From Oceanisphaera psychrotolerans (GTDB lineage: Bacteria > Pseudomonadota > Gammaproteobacteria > Enterobacterales > Aeromonadaceae): a stretch of 64,000 nucleotides of DNA. Each line of letters begins with the position of its first letter. Positions within the stretch are counted from its first letter, which is position 1. Positions 24,201 to 33,337 of the stretch are shown here, in pieces. The position numbers and the translations under genes are program-made. The stretch spans positions 1 through 64,000 of the forward strand of contig NZ_MDKE01000010.1 in assembly GCF_001870485.1 (NCBI RefSeq), in the 5' to 3' direction. The notes under the pieces are model-generated. The model was not told where the DNA came from. It searched no databases and saw only the letters and a program-made list of their open reading frames with translations.

Positions 24201-24937
24201 GTCACCGTCAGGGTGCCATACTGGCCGGCAACCTGCCCGCCCCCGGTCACATCGACCCATTCGCCATTGGCCATCCTGACCTCAAGCTTCGCCAGGCTAT
24301 CGTTACCGGTGTCGATGTCAAAGTATCCGGTGGCCGCTTCATTATCACTGACCGCATTCGTCCCCCCGGGCAAGGCGCTTTCTTCAACAAAGGCCCCCCC
24401 CTCGGGAAGCTGGGGCAAATCCCCTGGCGGGGTTAATGGCGGATCGATGATGATGACCAGCTCGGGAATGGAGTTGGGTTCTCCCTCCGGCAACGCCAGC
24501 AGCTCCGAGGTAAAGGATTCGGGAGCAAAAAGCGTGTCAAACCCCGCCTCGGGGCTGACGAAGTCGCCCACCCGTGCCACTTCCACAAAGCCGGCGTTAC
24601 CACTGCCGCTACCGCCGCCGGGCGTGGCAACCGGTGCCGCATTACCTGCGGCCGCGGCACCAAAAAGCTTGCTGGGATCCAGGCCGGCAAGAATGGCGGC
24701 TTGAATGGCTTCGGCATCCACCAAGGCCGCCTCATCGATGGGCGCACTGCCTGACGGATCCTCCGGCGGCTGGTCGGCATATACAATCTGGGAGTTACTG
24801 TCGGTCAGCAGCAGGGTGCCGGGCAACAACACCTGTCCCGCACTAACGGGCTCTACGGTGCCATCCTGACCGATAATGAAGGCCTGGCCTTTCAGGCTGA
24901 CGATTTTAACAGCACTGTCGATTCGAGTGGTTTCCAT
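21272..24937 (-). CDS. lapA: LapA-type retained RTX adhesin with vWA domain
   Basis: The product is a 1221-residue surface adhesin. Residues 1-93 look like the LapA retention module (METTRIDSAVKIVSLKGQAF, then VEPVSAGQVLLPGTLLLTDS). AAAAG at 94-98 fits the di-alanine site cut by LapG. A Gly-rich linker and a VCBS-like repeat follow. A von Willebrand A domain covers about 322-500 with a MIDAS motif DTSGS at 329-333. More Ig-like repeats come next. Near 1090-1130 are RTX nonapeptides (GGAGNDTLIGGDGNDVLLGG), and the end is a type I secretion signal-like tail (LIQAMLDDQTLIVDR). It is much shorter than Pseudomonas LapA (thousands of residues). The ATG at 24937 follows CAGGGATG; an upstream frame extension adds 22 atypical residues. 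Confidence 0.9.
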   Translation of the reverse strand: METTRIDSAVKIVSLKGQAFIIGQDGTVEPVSAGQVLLPGTLLLTDSNSQIVYADQPPEDPSGSAPIDEAALVDAEAIQAAILAGLDPSKLFGAAAAGNAAPVATPGGGSGSGNAGFVEVARVGDFVSPEAGFDTLFAPESFTSELLALPEGEPNSIPELVIIIDPPLTPPGDLPQLPEGGAFVEESALPGGTNAVSDNEAATGYFDIDTGNDSLAKLEVRMANGEWVDVTGGGQVAGQYGTLTVTLVDGVYQWRYELDGAADHPIIDKIADEDILKDLFDVRVTDDDGDQTSAGLTINVLDDGPVAVDDSYQVSESGLPSYNLVLVIDTSGSMGWIIDGGGIPGETGTDGSPNRLELAKEALINLINSYQGIADNLNISVIDFGATVKNTEVNMSVAEAIDHINSLEAGGRTNYTAPLQDAQTVLTEQIASLPDYEQKLYFLSDGYPNAGTVPDGWQLFVDDNGIDVIAVGISIEDPAAIAQLDKVGNSTDTTLVIDDPYELDDALQDTVPTPTLLSGNVLLNDAAGADGLGGVISVAILVADASAYENQAGITVEEQGDGTFLVTYSIPESGTVEITTELGSSLIIGRDGNFSYSGPGNVDDDTTETFFYNMVDSDGDTSAARLEITIGDEDTGIRLLGLDVAGGEQTLYEQHLPAGTDPQPNQLVKTGVFGYEAEGIVKDLTIAGVKVLHNGVYQGDGNDEVVIVDDAGRLLVITGYDEQNGVFSYSYTLKDNTLLHDSAGRDSLTEHFQVFINDTQGATDTASLDINIVDDIPVVNGVQSGIMGNFAGTLSGMIDIAFGADGLGSQTLSGTPPSDALIYNTVGKPDGSSVLTATLNDGSGDIYFILTLHADGNYDFELVNPDPVLAITKDLTGLTPGGPVTSLDLSINGITATFTELHPSPGEKGINSSNNGMGIDDNRIDGSDVMKVAFSSAISNTSFTLNKLSNKNSSVDVLNWSVFSAGVLVAAGTWTPPAGTGEGDNVVFNILDPVAGSTMTYTHGSAESIEASGFDELQLGSSEGDYRLLDITVYEEIFPDDVNLSFAVDATDGDGDTVSTAFDITIEGGGTEASGFTLSGTGADEVLLGGAGNDTLIGGDGNDVLLGGLGNNILTGGGGIDTFRFTEADPDSVNIIKDFAKGVDILDLKVLLVGEESGDLSTYLTFSEDGGNTLLQVSPDGGGNQQQILFENVDLLGLYGAASSSELIQAMLDDQTLIVDR

Positions 24938-25058
24938 GTCTGCATCCCTGTTCACCTCTAATACATTAAGGCTAGGGCTAAAAACCACGGTCATCATGCT
25001 CAAAATGTAGCCAGCTCTGACTGGTAAAGCCGGCCGTTATATCTAAAAAATAGAATGA

Positions 25059-26969
25059 TTAATCGAGCTGTCGGGGGGGGCTGACAAAGCCCTGATAGGC
25101 GTCGATATACAAGGTTTTGAGGCGTTCAACCTGCGTATCCGTCTCCACTCGCGTAGCAATGGTCAGTGCGCCCATGTTATGCGCCGCCCGACATACCGCC
25201 GCCAGAAAAGCATCATCATAATCAGGCTGAAGCACCTGGCTGGTATAGCCATGATCCAGTTTGACATAATGCGGTCTCAGCTTGCCCAAATGAGTCAATA
25301 AATCGAAATGTCGGCCGAAATGATCGATGCCCCAGGCCACTTTCAATGAGGCCAGCGGGGCTATCAACAGACTCTTGCCAAAGGCAAAAGCACTTTCCGG
25401 TAATTCCAGAAACAGGCGGGAACGTACGTTGGGATACCGCTCAAGCAACCGGGACAGTTCATTCCAGAACACGGCCTGATGGCAACTGTGCTGGGTCAGG
25501 TTAACCGCCAGCCGCAGTTCGGGCTGCTCCCTCAGCAAGATCAGGGCTCGCGCCACAATATGCAGGTCCAGACGTTCGCCGAGCTTGAACTGCTCGGCAA
25601 CCGGCAGAAAGTTGCCGGCACTGTAAATAATGCCGTCCTTGCGAATACCGATATACAACTCTTCATGATACGGCTGACCACTGAAATCGAGCACTGCCTG
25701 GGTACTCAGCTCGAAGCTATCTTCTGCCAGCGCCTCTTCCACCAGTTGCTTCCAGGCCAGCCGGCCCATCTGGTACTGGGCCTGATAACATTCAACCACC
25801 ACGGCACCGGCTTCGCTCATTCGAGCCTTGTTCAGCGCGTTGTCGGCACGAGTGAGCAGCTGGCTGATATCATCTCCGGGCTGCACCACGGCGACCCCCA
25901 CCACCGATATATCCTGACCGTTCACCGGATCTATCACCAAATCGGCTATCTGCCGGTTAATCTCTTCTCCCAGCAGGGATAACCGTTCGAGATCGGACTC
26001 GGAAACCAGCATGGCGTACTCGTGAGCGGAAATCCGTGCCAGTGCATAATCACCGAACCGCCGGCAAAGCTGGCGCAAGTTGACGGCAATGGCTTTAACC
26101 ATCTGATCTCGCGCCTCAAAGCCTTCGTCCTGGTACAGCTGCTCCAGCATATTGACCGCAATCAGAATAGCGGCGCCGCCGCTACCCTCACTGATCCAGG
26201 ACTGACTCTGAGACACAAAATAGGCCCTGTTCCCCAGTCCCGATGTTTCGTCCAGAAATGCCTTGTGCCGCAGCCGTTCCGCCTCATCGGCCTGCTCTTT
26301 GAACTGAACTTCAAGCTTTCCGGCCATATTGTTAATGGCGAACACCACTTCCCTGAGCTCACGGGTACTTGGCAGGGGAATGGTTTTGCCAAAGTGATGT
26401 AATTCTATTTCCCGGGCCTGAATTTCAATATCGTGCAGTGGCTTGAGCAGGTAACGTAATGCCAGTACCAACAACCCCCACACCAGCAGGAAGCAGATGA
26501 CAAACCAGGTGGCCAGCTTACTCATGCCCTGCCAGAGTTCGTAATAGGCCTGCCCCGGATGCCCTTCGACATACAGCTGTCCCAGTTGCAACCAACCGGA
26601 GGTAAGCACGGCCTCGTGCCTGCCTCCCTCGAAAAGTCCAAGATTGATGAACCAGGCCGGAACCTCCTGTGGCGGTGCCAGGTGTTCCCGGATTATTTCC
26701 TGATCCGCCGCCAGTAAATTGAGTTGAATCTTGCGATAAAAACCGCCGTCAAATATGGCATTAATCACCGATTCGGCGCCCAGACTATCGCTGGTTTCCA
26801 AATATGGCGTCAACGCCAGTCCCAGCGCGGTGGCCGTGTTGATGACGGTGGTTTGCTGCTGTTGTGCCAGATAGCTTCTGGTTGAGCTGAATTGTACCGA
26901 ATATGCCGTGATGAACAGCATGGCAAAAAGAAGCAGCATGGTAACCAGAAGTTGCCGGTATAAAGTCAT
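25059..26969 (-). CDS. lapD: c-di-GMP receptor LapD
   Basis: 636-residue inner-membrane receptor. It has a TM helix at about 7-27, a periplasmic output domain (SGWLQLGQLYVEGHPGQ), a second TM helix near 165-185 and a HAMP segment. The GGDEF domain has lost its active site (ISAHEY replaces GGDEF), and in the EAL domain the EAL site is replaced by STQAVLDF. Loss of both catalytic sites is the LapD hallmark: it binds c-di-GMP in the cytoplasm and then holds LapG in the periplasm. It overlaps neither neighbour but follows lapG by 2 bp. Confidence 0.93.
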   Translation of the reverse strand: MTLYRQLLVTMLLLFAMLFITAYSVQFSSTRSYLAQQQQTTVINTATALGLALTPYLETSDSLGAESVINAIFDGGFYRKIQLNLLAADQEIIREHLAPPQEVPAWFINLGLFEGGRHEAVLTSGWLQLGQLYVEGHPGQAYYELWQGMSKLATWFVICFLLVWGLLVLALRYLLKPLHDIEIQAREIELHHFGKTIPLPSTRELREVVFAINNMAGKLEVQFKEQADEAERLRHKAFLDETSGLGNRAYFVSQSQSWISEGSGGAAILIAVNMLEQLYQDEGFEARDQMVKAIAVNLRQLCRRFGDYALARISAHEYAMLVSESDLERLSLLGEEINRQIADLVIDPVNGQDISVVGVAVVQPGDDISQLLTRADNALNKARMSEAGAVVVECYQAQYQMGRLAWKQLVEEALAEDSFELSTQAVLDFSGQPYHEELYIGIRKDGIIYSAGNFLPVAEQFKLGERLDLHIVARALILLREQPELRLAVNLTQHSCHQAVFWNELSRLLERYPNVRSRLFLELPESAFAFGKSLLIAPLASLKVAWGIDHFGRHFDLLTHLGKLRPHYVKLDHGYTSQVLQPDYDDAFLAAVCRAAHNMGALTIATRVETDTQVERLKTLYIDAYQGFVSPPRQLD

Positions 26970-26971
26970 AG

Positions 26972-27655
26972 TTAGCCATCCAAATTCATGCTGGGCCGCT
27001 GCAGTCGTTTAACATCAACACGACCACGTAGATCATTCCACAGAGAAAGACGTGATGCCCGGCCGGCCAGTTCACCCTGGCCTCGCTCCCGCATCAGCCA
27101 CAGATGTTGACCGTTGAAACTGTAAATAGGCTCAAGATCGCCGCGCTCGGTCGCAGGCCGAATGGTGCCCTCCAGGTTATCCAGAATCAAAGGCACCGCC
27201 GACGCCGTCGGATAATAGGCAACCACCATATGAAACTGGTTCAGTTCCAACGCCTTGACGTACACCAGCCGCAACTTGTCATCATCAACACCCAGTTCCC
27301 GTAAAGAGAAATACTTGGCAACACTGAAGTCTTCACAATCCCCACCTCCCGCGCCCAGAAATTCAAGCGGCGTGGCCCAGTAGTCGTTCTTGGCCCAGAG
27401 TTTGATATCATCGATAAAATGCAGACGGTTGAAGAATATGTTGACCCTGGACAGCGCATTTCTTTCACTCCAGTCTCCGGCCTGCCCCTCTCGTACCAGC
27501 TGTCGCCAGCCATGAAGACGCGTCGCGGCGGCGTCACCATAAAACTGGCGCACAGCCTCGATCATCTGTTTATCTTCATTCAACAACGATTGGGCTGGCG
27601 CGCCAAGTACCACACTCAGCACCGCCAGCCCACAGAGCCGGTAAAACAGACTCAT
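26972..27655 (-). CDS. lapG: Periplasmic cysteine protease LapG
   Basis: Bacterial transglutaminase-like cysteine peptidase, 227 residues with a signal peptide. The catalytic triad is visible as Cys107 (GGGDCEDFS), His142 (FHMVVAYY) and Asp159 (LILDNL). The family cuts LapA-type adhesins at a di-alanine site unless sequestered by LapD. The matching site is in the adhesin of this operon. Its start overlaps the stop of the preceding lipoprotein gene. Confidence 0.94.
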   Translation of the reverse strand: MSLFYRLCGLAVLSVVLGAPAQSLLNEDKQMIEAVRQFYGDAAATRLHGWRQLVREGQAGDWSERNALSRVNIFFNRLHFIDDIKLWAKNDYWATPLEFLGAGGGDCEDFSVAKYFSLRELGVDDDKLRLVYVKALELNQFHMVVAYYPTASAVPLILDNLEGTIRPATERGDLEPIYSFNGQHLWLMRERGQGELAGRASRLSLWNDLRGRVDVKRLQRPSMNLDG

Positions 27656-28257
27656 TATTTGGCAGGGTTTTCTACGCTATATACATTCCAGCGCATCCTT
27701 ACTCCTTCCCGCATACTGGTCAGGGCTCCGACTACCCGCCGGTTGGCGGCGGCAGATTGCTCGTCTTCTCCCATCAGCAAGGGTTTACTCTCACCATAAC
27801 CGATAATTTCCAGCCGGCTAACCTGGACCCCGGCTTTCATCAGGGCTCCGCGCACCGCCTCGGCCCGCCGCTTGGACAAGGCCAGGTTGTATTGATCACT
27901 GCCCACCTGACTCGCATGCCCCTCCAGCAACAGCATCAGTCCGGGGTTCTGCTCCATGAAATTCGCCATCTGGTTAATTTCGTCCTGATATTTGGCCGTA
28001 ATAACCGAACTGTCATGAGCAAACAAGATAATCAGATCCTGCTTTAACGTCTGATCCTCATTACCCTGACAACCATCGTTGTCCACGGAAGCATCCAGCG
28101 TCGATTCCAGACAGTTATCCCGGGCGGTAATCACCCCGTCCCGGTCGAGATCGGTCAGATCATAAGCCGCTACCGTTTCCCGCTCCGGCTCGCTCGTCAG
28201 GCTGGTACAGGCCGCCAAAGGGAGTATAAGGGCCAACAAAGTCCATGTTTTCATCAT
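27655..28257 (-). CDS. OmpA-family lipoprotein of the Lap locus
   Basis: The product has 200 residues. The lipobox LAAC at residues 14-17 predicts an outer-membrane lipoprotein. A thrombospondin-3-like calcium segment (DLDRDGVITARDNCLES) precedes an OmpA C-terminal domain (LLLEGHASQVGSDQYNLALS, then IIGYGESKPL) that binds peptidoglycan. OmpA-type proteins are frequent in such adhesin loci, perhaps anchoring the TolC-type pore to the wall. That role is inference. Confidence 0.9.
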   Translation of the reverse strand: MMKTWTLLALILPLAACTSLTSEPERETVAAYDLTDLDRDGVITARDNCLESTLDASVDNDGCQGNEDQTLKQDLIILFAHDSSVITAKYQDEINQMANFMEQNPGLMLLLEGHASQVGSDQYNLALSKRRAEAVRGALMKAGVQVSRLEIIGYGESKPLLMGEDEQSAAANRRVVGALTSMREGVRMRWNVYSVENPAK

Positions 28258-28277
28258 GTATCTCCTTATTTATTTTA

Positions 28278-29591
28278 TTAGTTTTTGGCCTGCCACTGCT
28301 CGGGCTGGGTAAAACGTAACGCCTCCAGTAATTGTCCGGAAGCATTCATGATGCGGTATTCCGCCAGTAACTGATCGTACTCGGCGTTGATATAGGAACG
28401 ACGGGCTTCAAACAGTTCATTTTCGGTGTTCAGCACATCCAGCAAGGTCCGGTTGCCCAGAGAGAATTGCTTCTTGTAGGCATCGACGGTGTTATAGCTG
28501 GCTTCCACATGCTGACGCAGAAAATCCTTCTGCCGCCCCAACGCTTCATAGGCAGCCCATGCCAGACGCATGCCTTCACCGACCTGACGGTGGGCATTCA
28601 TGTGAATATCCTTGGCCTGCATTTCCAGGGCTGAGGTCGAACGGCTGCGAGCCACGTCGGCTCCACCATTGAACAGGTTGTAGCGCATGCGAACCATGGC
28701 GGTAAAATCGCTGTTGTGTCCCTGCACGCCGTCGATGTCGTCATTCCAGCTGTTATCGAGCTCCAGGCTCAACTTGGGGTAGAAACCGGATTTGGCATCC
28801 TGATGCTGGTAGCGCGCCGCATCCACATCGAACGCGGCGGAGGCCAGCGTCGGATGTTTTTCCTGGGCAATCACCAGGGCATCATCCAGCGAGGGCGGGA
28901 TGAAATTGGCATCGGGCTGGGGCTGGCGTAAATCGCCGGGCATATCATTTACCAGCGCCATGAACTGGCTCTGGGCATCGCGCAGGTTATTTTCTGCCGC
29001 CGTCATATTGGAATATGCCCGCGCCACCCGCCCCTGGATCTGGGTAAAGTCGGCGGTAGATCCCACCCCGGAATCGGTGCGGCGCTTGATGTCGGAAAAG
29101 ATTTGTTCGTGTGTTTCCAGATTACGACGGGACAACTCGACAATTTCATCCTGACGCAACACGTTCAGATAAACCTCGGACACCCGCAACGCGATATTTT
29201 CCGCATCGGACAGCAGGCTGTAACGCTGTGCATCCGCTTCGGCCTGAGTACGGTGGACATTGCTGGAGGTTTTGAAACCGTCAAACAGCATCTGACGTAA
29301 TGAAAGGCCGGCCTCTTTGCGCGTCAGGGTCTTGTCGGCTCTGTCATTGCCGTCGCGGACTCCCGGACTGTCGGTGTACTCATAGCCAATGCCGGCATTG
29401 GCATCGAGTGTAGGCAGGTATCCGGCTACCGCCTCATCCTGCTCATATTGTCGGGATTGATAGAGGTGAAACGCTTCCTTGACCTTGGGATGGGTTATCA
29501 GGGTCTGGGTTACCGCCTCTTCCAGGGTCTGGGCCTGCACTGGCAATACCAGAGCGACACCGACCAACACTGCAATCGTCGTTCTTTCCAT
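28278..29591 (-). CDS. lapE: TolC-family outer-membrane channel (LapE-like)
   Basis: 437-residue outer-membrane factor of the adhesin exporter. The signal peptide is TIAVLVGVALVLPVQA. Two homologous OEP halves can be seen, with LSLRQMLFDGFKTSSNVHRT and MVRMRYNLFNGGADVARSRS as matching segments about 200 residues apart. The gene lies between the adaptor and the OmpA lipoprotein in one transcription unit, which supports assignment as the Lap pore rather than a drug-efflux channel. Confidence 0.92.
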   Translation of the reverse strand: MERTTIAVLVGVALVLPVQAQTLEEAVTQTLITHPKVKEAFHLYQSRQYEQDEAVAGYLPTLDANAGIGYEYTDSPGVRDGNDRADKTLTRKEAGLSLRQMLFDGFKTSSNVHRTQAEADAQRYSLLSDAENIALRVSEVYLNVLRQDEIVELSRRNLETHEQIFSDIKRRTDSGVGSTADFTQIQGRVARAYSNMTAAENNLRDAQSQFMALVNDMPGDLRQPQPDANFIPPSLDDALVIAQEKHPTLASAAFDVDAARYQHQDAKSGFYPKLSLELDNSWNDDIDGVQGHNSDFTAMVRMRYNLFNGGADVARSRSTSALEMQAKDIHMNAHRQVGEGMRLAWAAYEALGRQKDFLRQHVEASYNTVDAYKKQFSLGNRTLLDVLNTENELFEARRSYINAEYDQLLAEYRIMNASGQLLEALRFTQPEQWQAKN

Positions 29592-29612
29592 GGTTATTTC
29601 TCCCTTCTCGAT

Positions 29613-30998
29613 TCAACGCTCACGCAAAGCGCCCTGTTTTGCTCTTAATATGGGTTTGAGCAAATAATCCAGTACCGTTTTTTTACCCGTTATGATGTCG
29701 ACCCCAGCCTGCATGCCCGGAATGATCCTGAGCGGTGCCTGCTCAGCTCCCAGAAAGCTCTCTCGAGTGCGAATAGTTGCCAGAAAAAAGGTATTCCCTT
29801 CATCATCCTGTATGGAGTCGGCACTGATTTTCTCCACTTCACCCACCAATCCACCGTAGATAGTGAAATCATAGGCGGTAAACTTGACCATCGCCTCCAG
29901 CCCCGGGCGCAAAAAGCCGATATCTTTCGGCTCGATACGAGCCTCTACCAGCAAGGTATCTTCCAGTGGCACTATTTCAACCAGGTCCATCCCAGGCTGT
30001 ACGATGCCGCCCACCGTATTCACATTCAGCGTTTTAATGGTGCCTTTGACCGGGGATGTCACCGAGGTTCGCCGTACCCTGTCCTGCAAGCCGACCTCTC
30101 CCTGCTGGAGCTGAAGCAGACGATTACGCCGCTCGTTCAGCTCTTTCTGGGACTCGGAGCGAAAGGTCAGCGCCACTTCTTTGCGTTTGAAAATATTTTC
30201 CCGTAGAGATGCATCCAGCTTGGGCAGCATCAGCCGGGTCGACTCCAGCTCCCCCTGCATCTGATTGAGCTGGCGTTCGAGTCGCAGAATTTCCACCTGA
30301 GGCACTATGCCTTCCCGCGCGAGAGGACGGCTCATGTTCACTTCCCGCGCGGCCAGTGAGACGCCACGCTGCAGCGTGCGTACCTTGGCATTGGTCTCGA
30401 TAACTTCCTGCTCACGCTGCTCTATCTGGTTGCCGAAAATGGAAAGCTGGTTTTTGACAAAGCCCAGCCGTTCGTTGAACAGCGACTGCTGCGTCTCGGC
30501 CTGCCCCGGATACTGAGCGCGAAAATCTTCGGGAAACGCCAGGCTGGCCTCTTTCACCTTGACCTGGTCACGCCAGGCCAGCGCCGGATCGTCGAGGATA
30601 ATGATGGAGTCCACCTCGGCATTCAGCCGCCGCACATCGCCTTGCAATGCCGCTATTTCCTGCTCCCGCTCACGCAGGTCCGATAAAAAACGGGTGTCAT
30701 CGATCAGCAACAGCGCCTGCCCTTTCTCGACCTGCTGTCCCTCACGGATATAGAGCTCACGCACGATGCCACCCTCCAGATTGGACACTACCTGGATCTG
30801 GCGGGAAGGGATCACGGTACCCATTCCCGACGTCACTTCTTCCAGCTCCGCAAAGCGTGCCCAGACCAGCGCCACCACCACAAACAACAGCATGCACCAC
30901 AACAGGGCTCGGCCTCCCCGCGGCGTGTTCAGCAGCACGGCGGCGGCGGTATCGTTGGTATAGTCCAGCAACTCCGGCGACAGCTTCTGTTTAGCCAT
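29613..30998 (-). CDS. lapC: Type I secretion adaptor, HlyD family (LapC-like)
   Basis: Membrane-fusion protein of 461 residues. It has one N-terminal TM helix (LLWCMLLFVVVALVWARFAE), then the beta-barrel segment IQVVSNLEGGIVRELYIREG, a long coiled-coil hairpin (about 120-320) and the conserved HlyD end region. The ATG at 30998 overlaps the stop of the ABC gene (ATGGCTAA) and gives MAKQKLSPELLDYTND. The longer frame upstream is Cys-rich and lies inside the ABC gene, so it was not used. Confidence 0.93.
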   Translation of the reverse strand: MAKQKLSPELLDYTNDTAAAVLLNTPRGGRALLWCMLLFVVVALVWARFAELEEVTSGMGTVIPSRQIQVVSNLEGGIVRELYIREGQQVEKGQALLLIDDTRFLSDLREREQEIAALQGDVRRLNAEVDSIIILDDPALAWRDQVKVKEASLAFPEDFRAQYPGQAETQQSLFNERLGFVKNQLSIFGNQIEQREQEVIETNAKVRTLQRGVSLAAREVNMSRPLAREGIVPQVEILRLERQLNQMQGELESTRLMLPKLDASLRENIFKRKEVALTFRSESQKELNERRNRLLQLQQGEVGLQDRVRRTSVTSPVKGTIKTLNVNTVGGIVQPGMDLVEIVPLEDTLLVEARIEPKDIGFLRPGLEAMVKFTAYDFTIYGGLVGEVEKISADSIQDDEGNTFFLATIRTRESFLGAEQAPLRIIPGMQAGVDIITGKKTVLDYLLKPILRAKQGALRER

Positions 30999-33135
30999 GA
31001 CGGGCCCCCTTGCTGCGCACCTTGCCGGATTGCAGTTGCTGCAATACCTGCTCTTTCGGGCCATCCGCGACTATGTGCCCCTGCTCCAGCACGATAATCC
31101 GCTCGACCACTTCCAGCATGGAGGTGCGGTGAGTAACCAGCAGCAGGGTCTGTTCGGCCCTGAGCCTGAGCAGCTCCTGGCGAATATACTGTTCCGACCG
31201 GTTGTCCATGTTGGAGGTGGGCTCGTCCATCATCAGCATCACCGGGTCGTTGAGCAGGGCCCGGGCAATGGCCACCGCCTGACGCTGGCCACCGGAAAGC
31301 TGACGCCCCCCTTCACCCACCTGTTTATCCAGACCATCGGGATCCTGATTGGTGAACAGGGTCACTCCGGCTCGCTGAGCGGCCCTGAGGACCAGACTCT
31401 CATCCGCCAGCGGGTTGGCAATCACGATGTTGTCGCGAATGGAACCAAAAAACAGGTTCACATCCTGAGGCACACTGCCGATGTTGCGCCTGAGTACCGC
31501 CGGCTGCAGCTGGCCAATGTCGATGCCATCGATGCGAAGCGCACCGCCGGTCGGTTTGTAAAGCCCCACCACCAACCGCTCCAGCGTCGTTTTGCCCGAG
31601 CCGATGCGACCGATGACGGCCACCTTTTCGCCGGCCTTGATATGCAGGCTCAGGTTGCTCAGCACATCATGCTCGGAACCGGGGTACCTGAAACTGACCC
31701 GCTCAAACAGAATATCGCCGCTGAATACCGGATGGTGGATGAAACGCCGGCCCGCTTCCTGCTCTTCTGGCGCGGCCATGATCTGTTCAAGAATGGTCAT
31801 CGCGGTTCGGGCCTGGTTGTACCGGGTAGACAGCACCGACATCTGCACCATGGGCGCAATGGCCCTGCCGCTCAGCATCACCGCCGCGATCAATCCCCCC
31901 ATGGACAGGTCACCGGCGGCAATCAGGTACACCCCCAGTACGATCAGGCTGACCGTGGTAAATTGCTGGGTCACATTGGCCAGCGTTGTCACCGAATTGG
32001 TCAGCCGGCGGGTTTTCATGCCCCAGCTGGCAATGTGACTGACCGCCTGCTCCCAGCGATGCTGAAAGGTTCCCTGAGCACCGAACAGTTTGATGGTTTC
32101 CAGCCCGGCAATGCCCTCGACCAGATTGGCATTCTTCTGGGATGCCAGGCGGGAGCCTTCTTCAATACTGCGTTTAAGCGGCCCCTGTACCAGTACACTC
32201 AGGCCGAGCAGCAACACCATCGCAATGACCGGCACCCACACCATGTTGCCGGCAAACATCCAGATGATCAGCAGGAAGAGAACGGCAAACGGGATATCGA
32301 CCAGCGCGGCGACCGTCGCCGAGGTCAGGAAATCCCTGATCGACTCGAACTCCTGCAAGTGCTTGGCAAAGGCGCCGGTGGAAGGCGGCCTCGCTTCCAT
32401 CCGCATCCCCATGACCTTCGAAAAGATCTGTGCCGACAGCAAGACATCCGACTTTTTGCCGGCGATATCGATAAAGTGGCTACGCAGCATCCGCAGTACG
32501 AAGTCGAATAAAAACACGATACCGGCCCCCGCAGCCAGCACCCATAGCGAGTCAAAAGAGAGGTTGGGGACTATCTTGTCGTACACGTTCATGGTGAACA
32601 GCGGCGTCACCAGCGCGAAGAGGTTAATCAGCAGGGAACCGATCAACACATCACGGTAAATGGAAAAGGAGCGCCGCAAGGTGCCCCAGAACCAGTGGCC
32701 GTCATGACTGTCCAGCACCTTGGGGGAGCGTTCATCGAAACGAAACCTGGGTTTGGTAAACACAGCACGGCCACTGTAACTGGCAGAGAGCTTGTCGAAC
32801 GGCAGCCAATGCTCGCCTTCTCCCGAGCCCGGCAACATGACCTTGAACCGGTTCTGTTCCGGGTCGATATCCAGCAGCACACAGGCACCGCCTTCTTTGA
32901 GCAGCAGAATGCAGGGCAGCAATAAATCAGAGATGTCGTCAAGATCCTGGGCCGAATGATGCGCCGCCAGCCCGGCCCGTTCGGCCGCCCGAGAGAACAA
33001 CAACGGCGTCAGCCTGCCGTCGGCCAGGGGCAACCCGTTTATCAACGCTTCCCCCTGATAGGGATGGCCATACAACTTGGTCAGGAACACCAGGCAATGC
33101 AGCAAGGGATCCGGAACCGATTGTGAGTCCTGCAT
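30991..33135 (-). CDS. lapB: Type I secretion ABC exporter (LapB-like)
   Basis: 714-residue exporter with three parts. The N-terminal peptidase C39-like domain (1-135) lacks the catalytic Cys (LLHCLVFLTKLYG aligns with the family but the site is not intact), as in RTX exporters. Then comes a six-helix membrane domain. The NBD has Walker A GRIGSGKTTLERL, signature QLSGGQRQAVAIARALL and Walker B MLMMDEPTSNMD. It is the first gene of an eight-gene minus-strand run reaching 20732, which gives the whole Lap system one likely promoter in 33136-33280. Confidence 0.93.
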   Translation of the reverse strand: MQDSQSVPDPLLHCLVFLTKLYGHPYQGEALINGLPLADGRLTPLLFSRAAERAGLAAHHSAQDLDDISDLLLPCILLLKEGGACVLLDIDPEQNRFKVMLPGSGEGEHWLPFDKLSASYSGRAVFTKPRFRFDERSPKVLDSHDGHWFWGTLRRSFSIYRDVLIGSLLINLFALVTPLFTMNVYDKIVPNLSFDSLWVLAAGAGIVFLFDFVLRMLRSHFIDIAGKKSDVLLSAQIFSKVMGMRMEARPPSTGAFAKHLQEFESIRDFLTSATVAALVDIPFAVLFLLIIWMFAGNMVWVPVIAMVLLLGLSVLVQGPLKRSIEEGSRLASQKNANLVEGIAGLETIKLFGAQGTFQHRWEQAVSHIASWGMKTRRLTNSVTTLANVTQQFTTVSLIVLGVYLIAAGDLSMGGLIAAVMLSGRAIAPMVQMSVLSTRYNQARTAMTILEQIMAAPEEQEAGRRFIHHPVFSGDILFERVSFRYPGSEHDVLSNLSLHIKAGEKVAVIGRIGSGKTTLERLVVGLYKPTGGALRIDGIDIGQLQPAVLRRNIGSVPQDVNLFFGSIRDNIVIANPLADESLVLRAAQRAGVTLFTNQDPDGLDKQVGEGGRQLSGGQRQAVAIARALLNDPVMLMMDEPTSNMDNRSEQYIRQELLRLRAEQTLLLVTHRTSMLEVVERIIVLEQGHIVADGPKEQVLQQLQSGKVRSKGARHG

Positions 33136-33284
33136 GAATAATGATGCTCTCGTCAGTAGCGCTTGAATCTTATTCTAGTGAAGTTATGGCTACTGCGTTG
33201 AAATGAACAAAAAAACAGCAATTTGATATTCGGCGGCCCTGAGCGGTTCCTGTTGGATATCGGCGTTCGGCGGGAAAATAAGCG

Positions 33285-33312
33285 CAAAAAAATACCGGCA
33301 CAGGGCCGGTAT
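33285..33312 (-). terminator. Rho-independent terminator of fbaA
   Basis: On the minus strand ATACCGGC-cctgt-GCCGGTAT is followed by TTTTTT. It separates the glycolytic operon from the Lap operon. The 33136-33284 stretch next to it is the likely lapB promoter region, with no motif I can name. Confidence 0.85.
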
Positions 33313-33337
33313 GATTCCAAACTCTAAAAGTTATATT

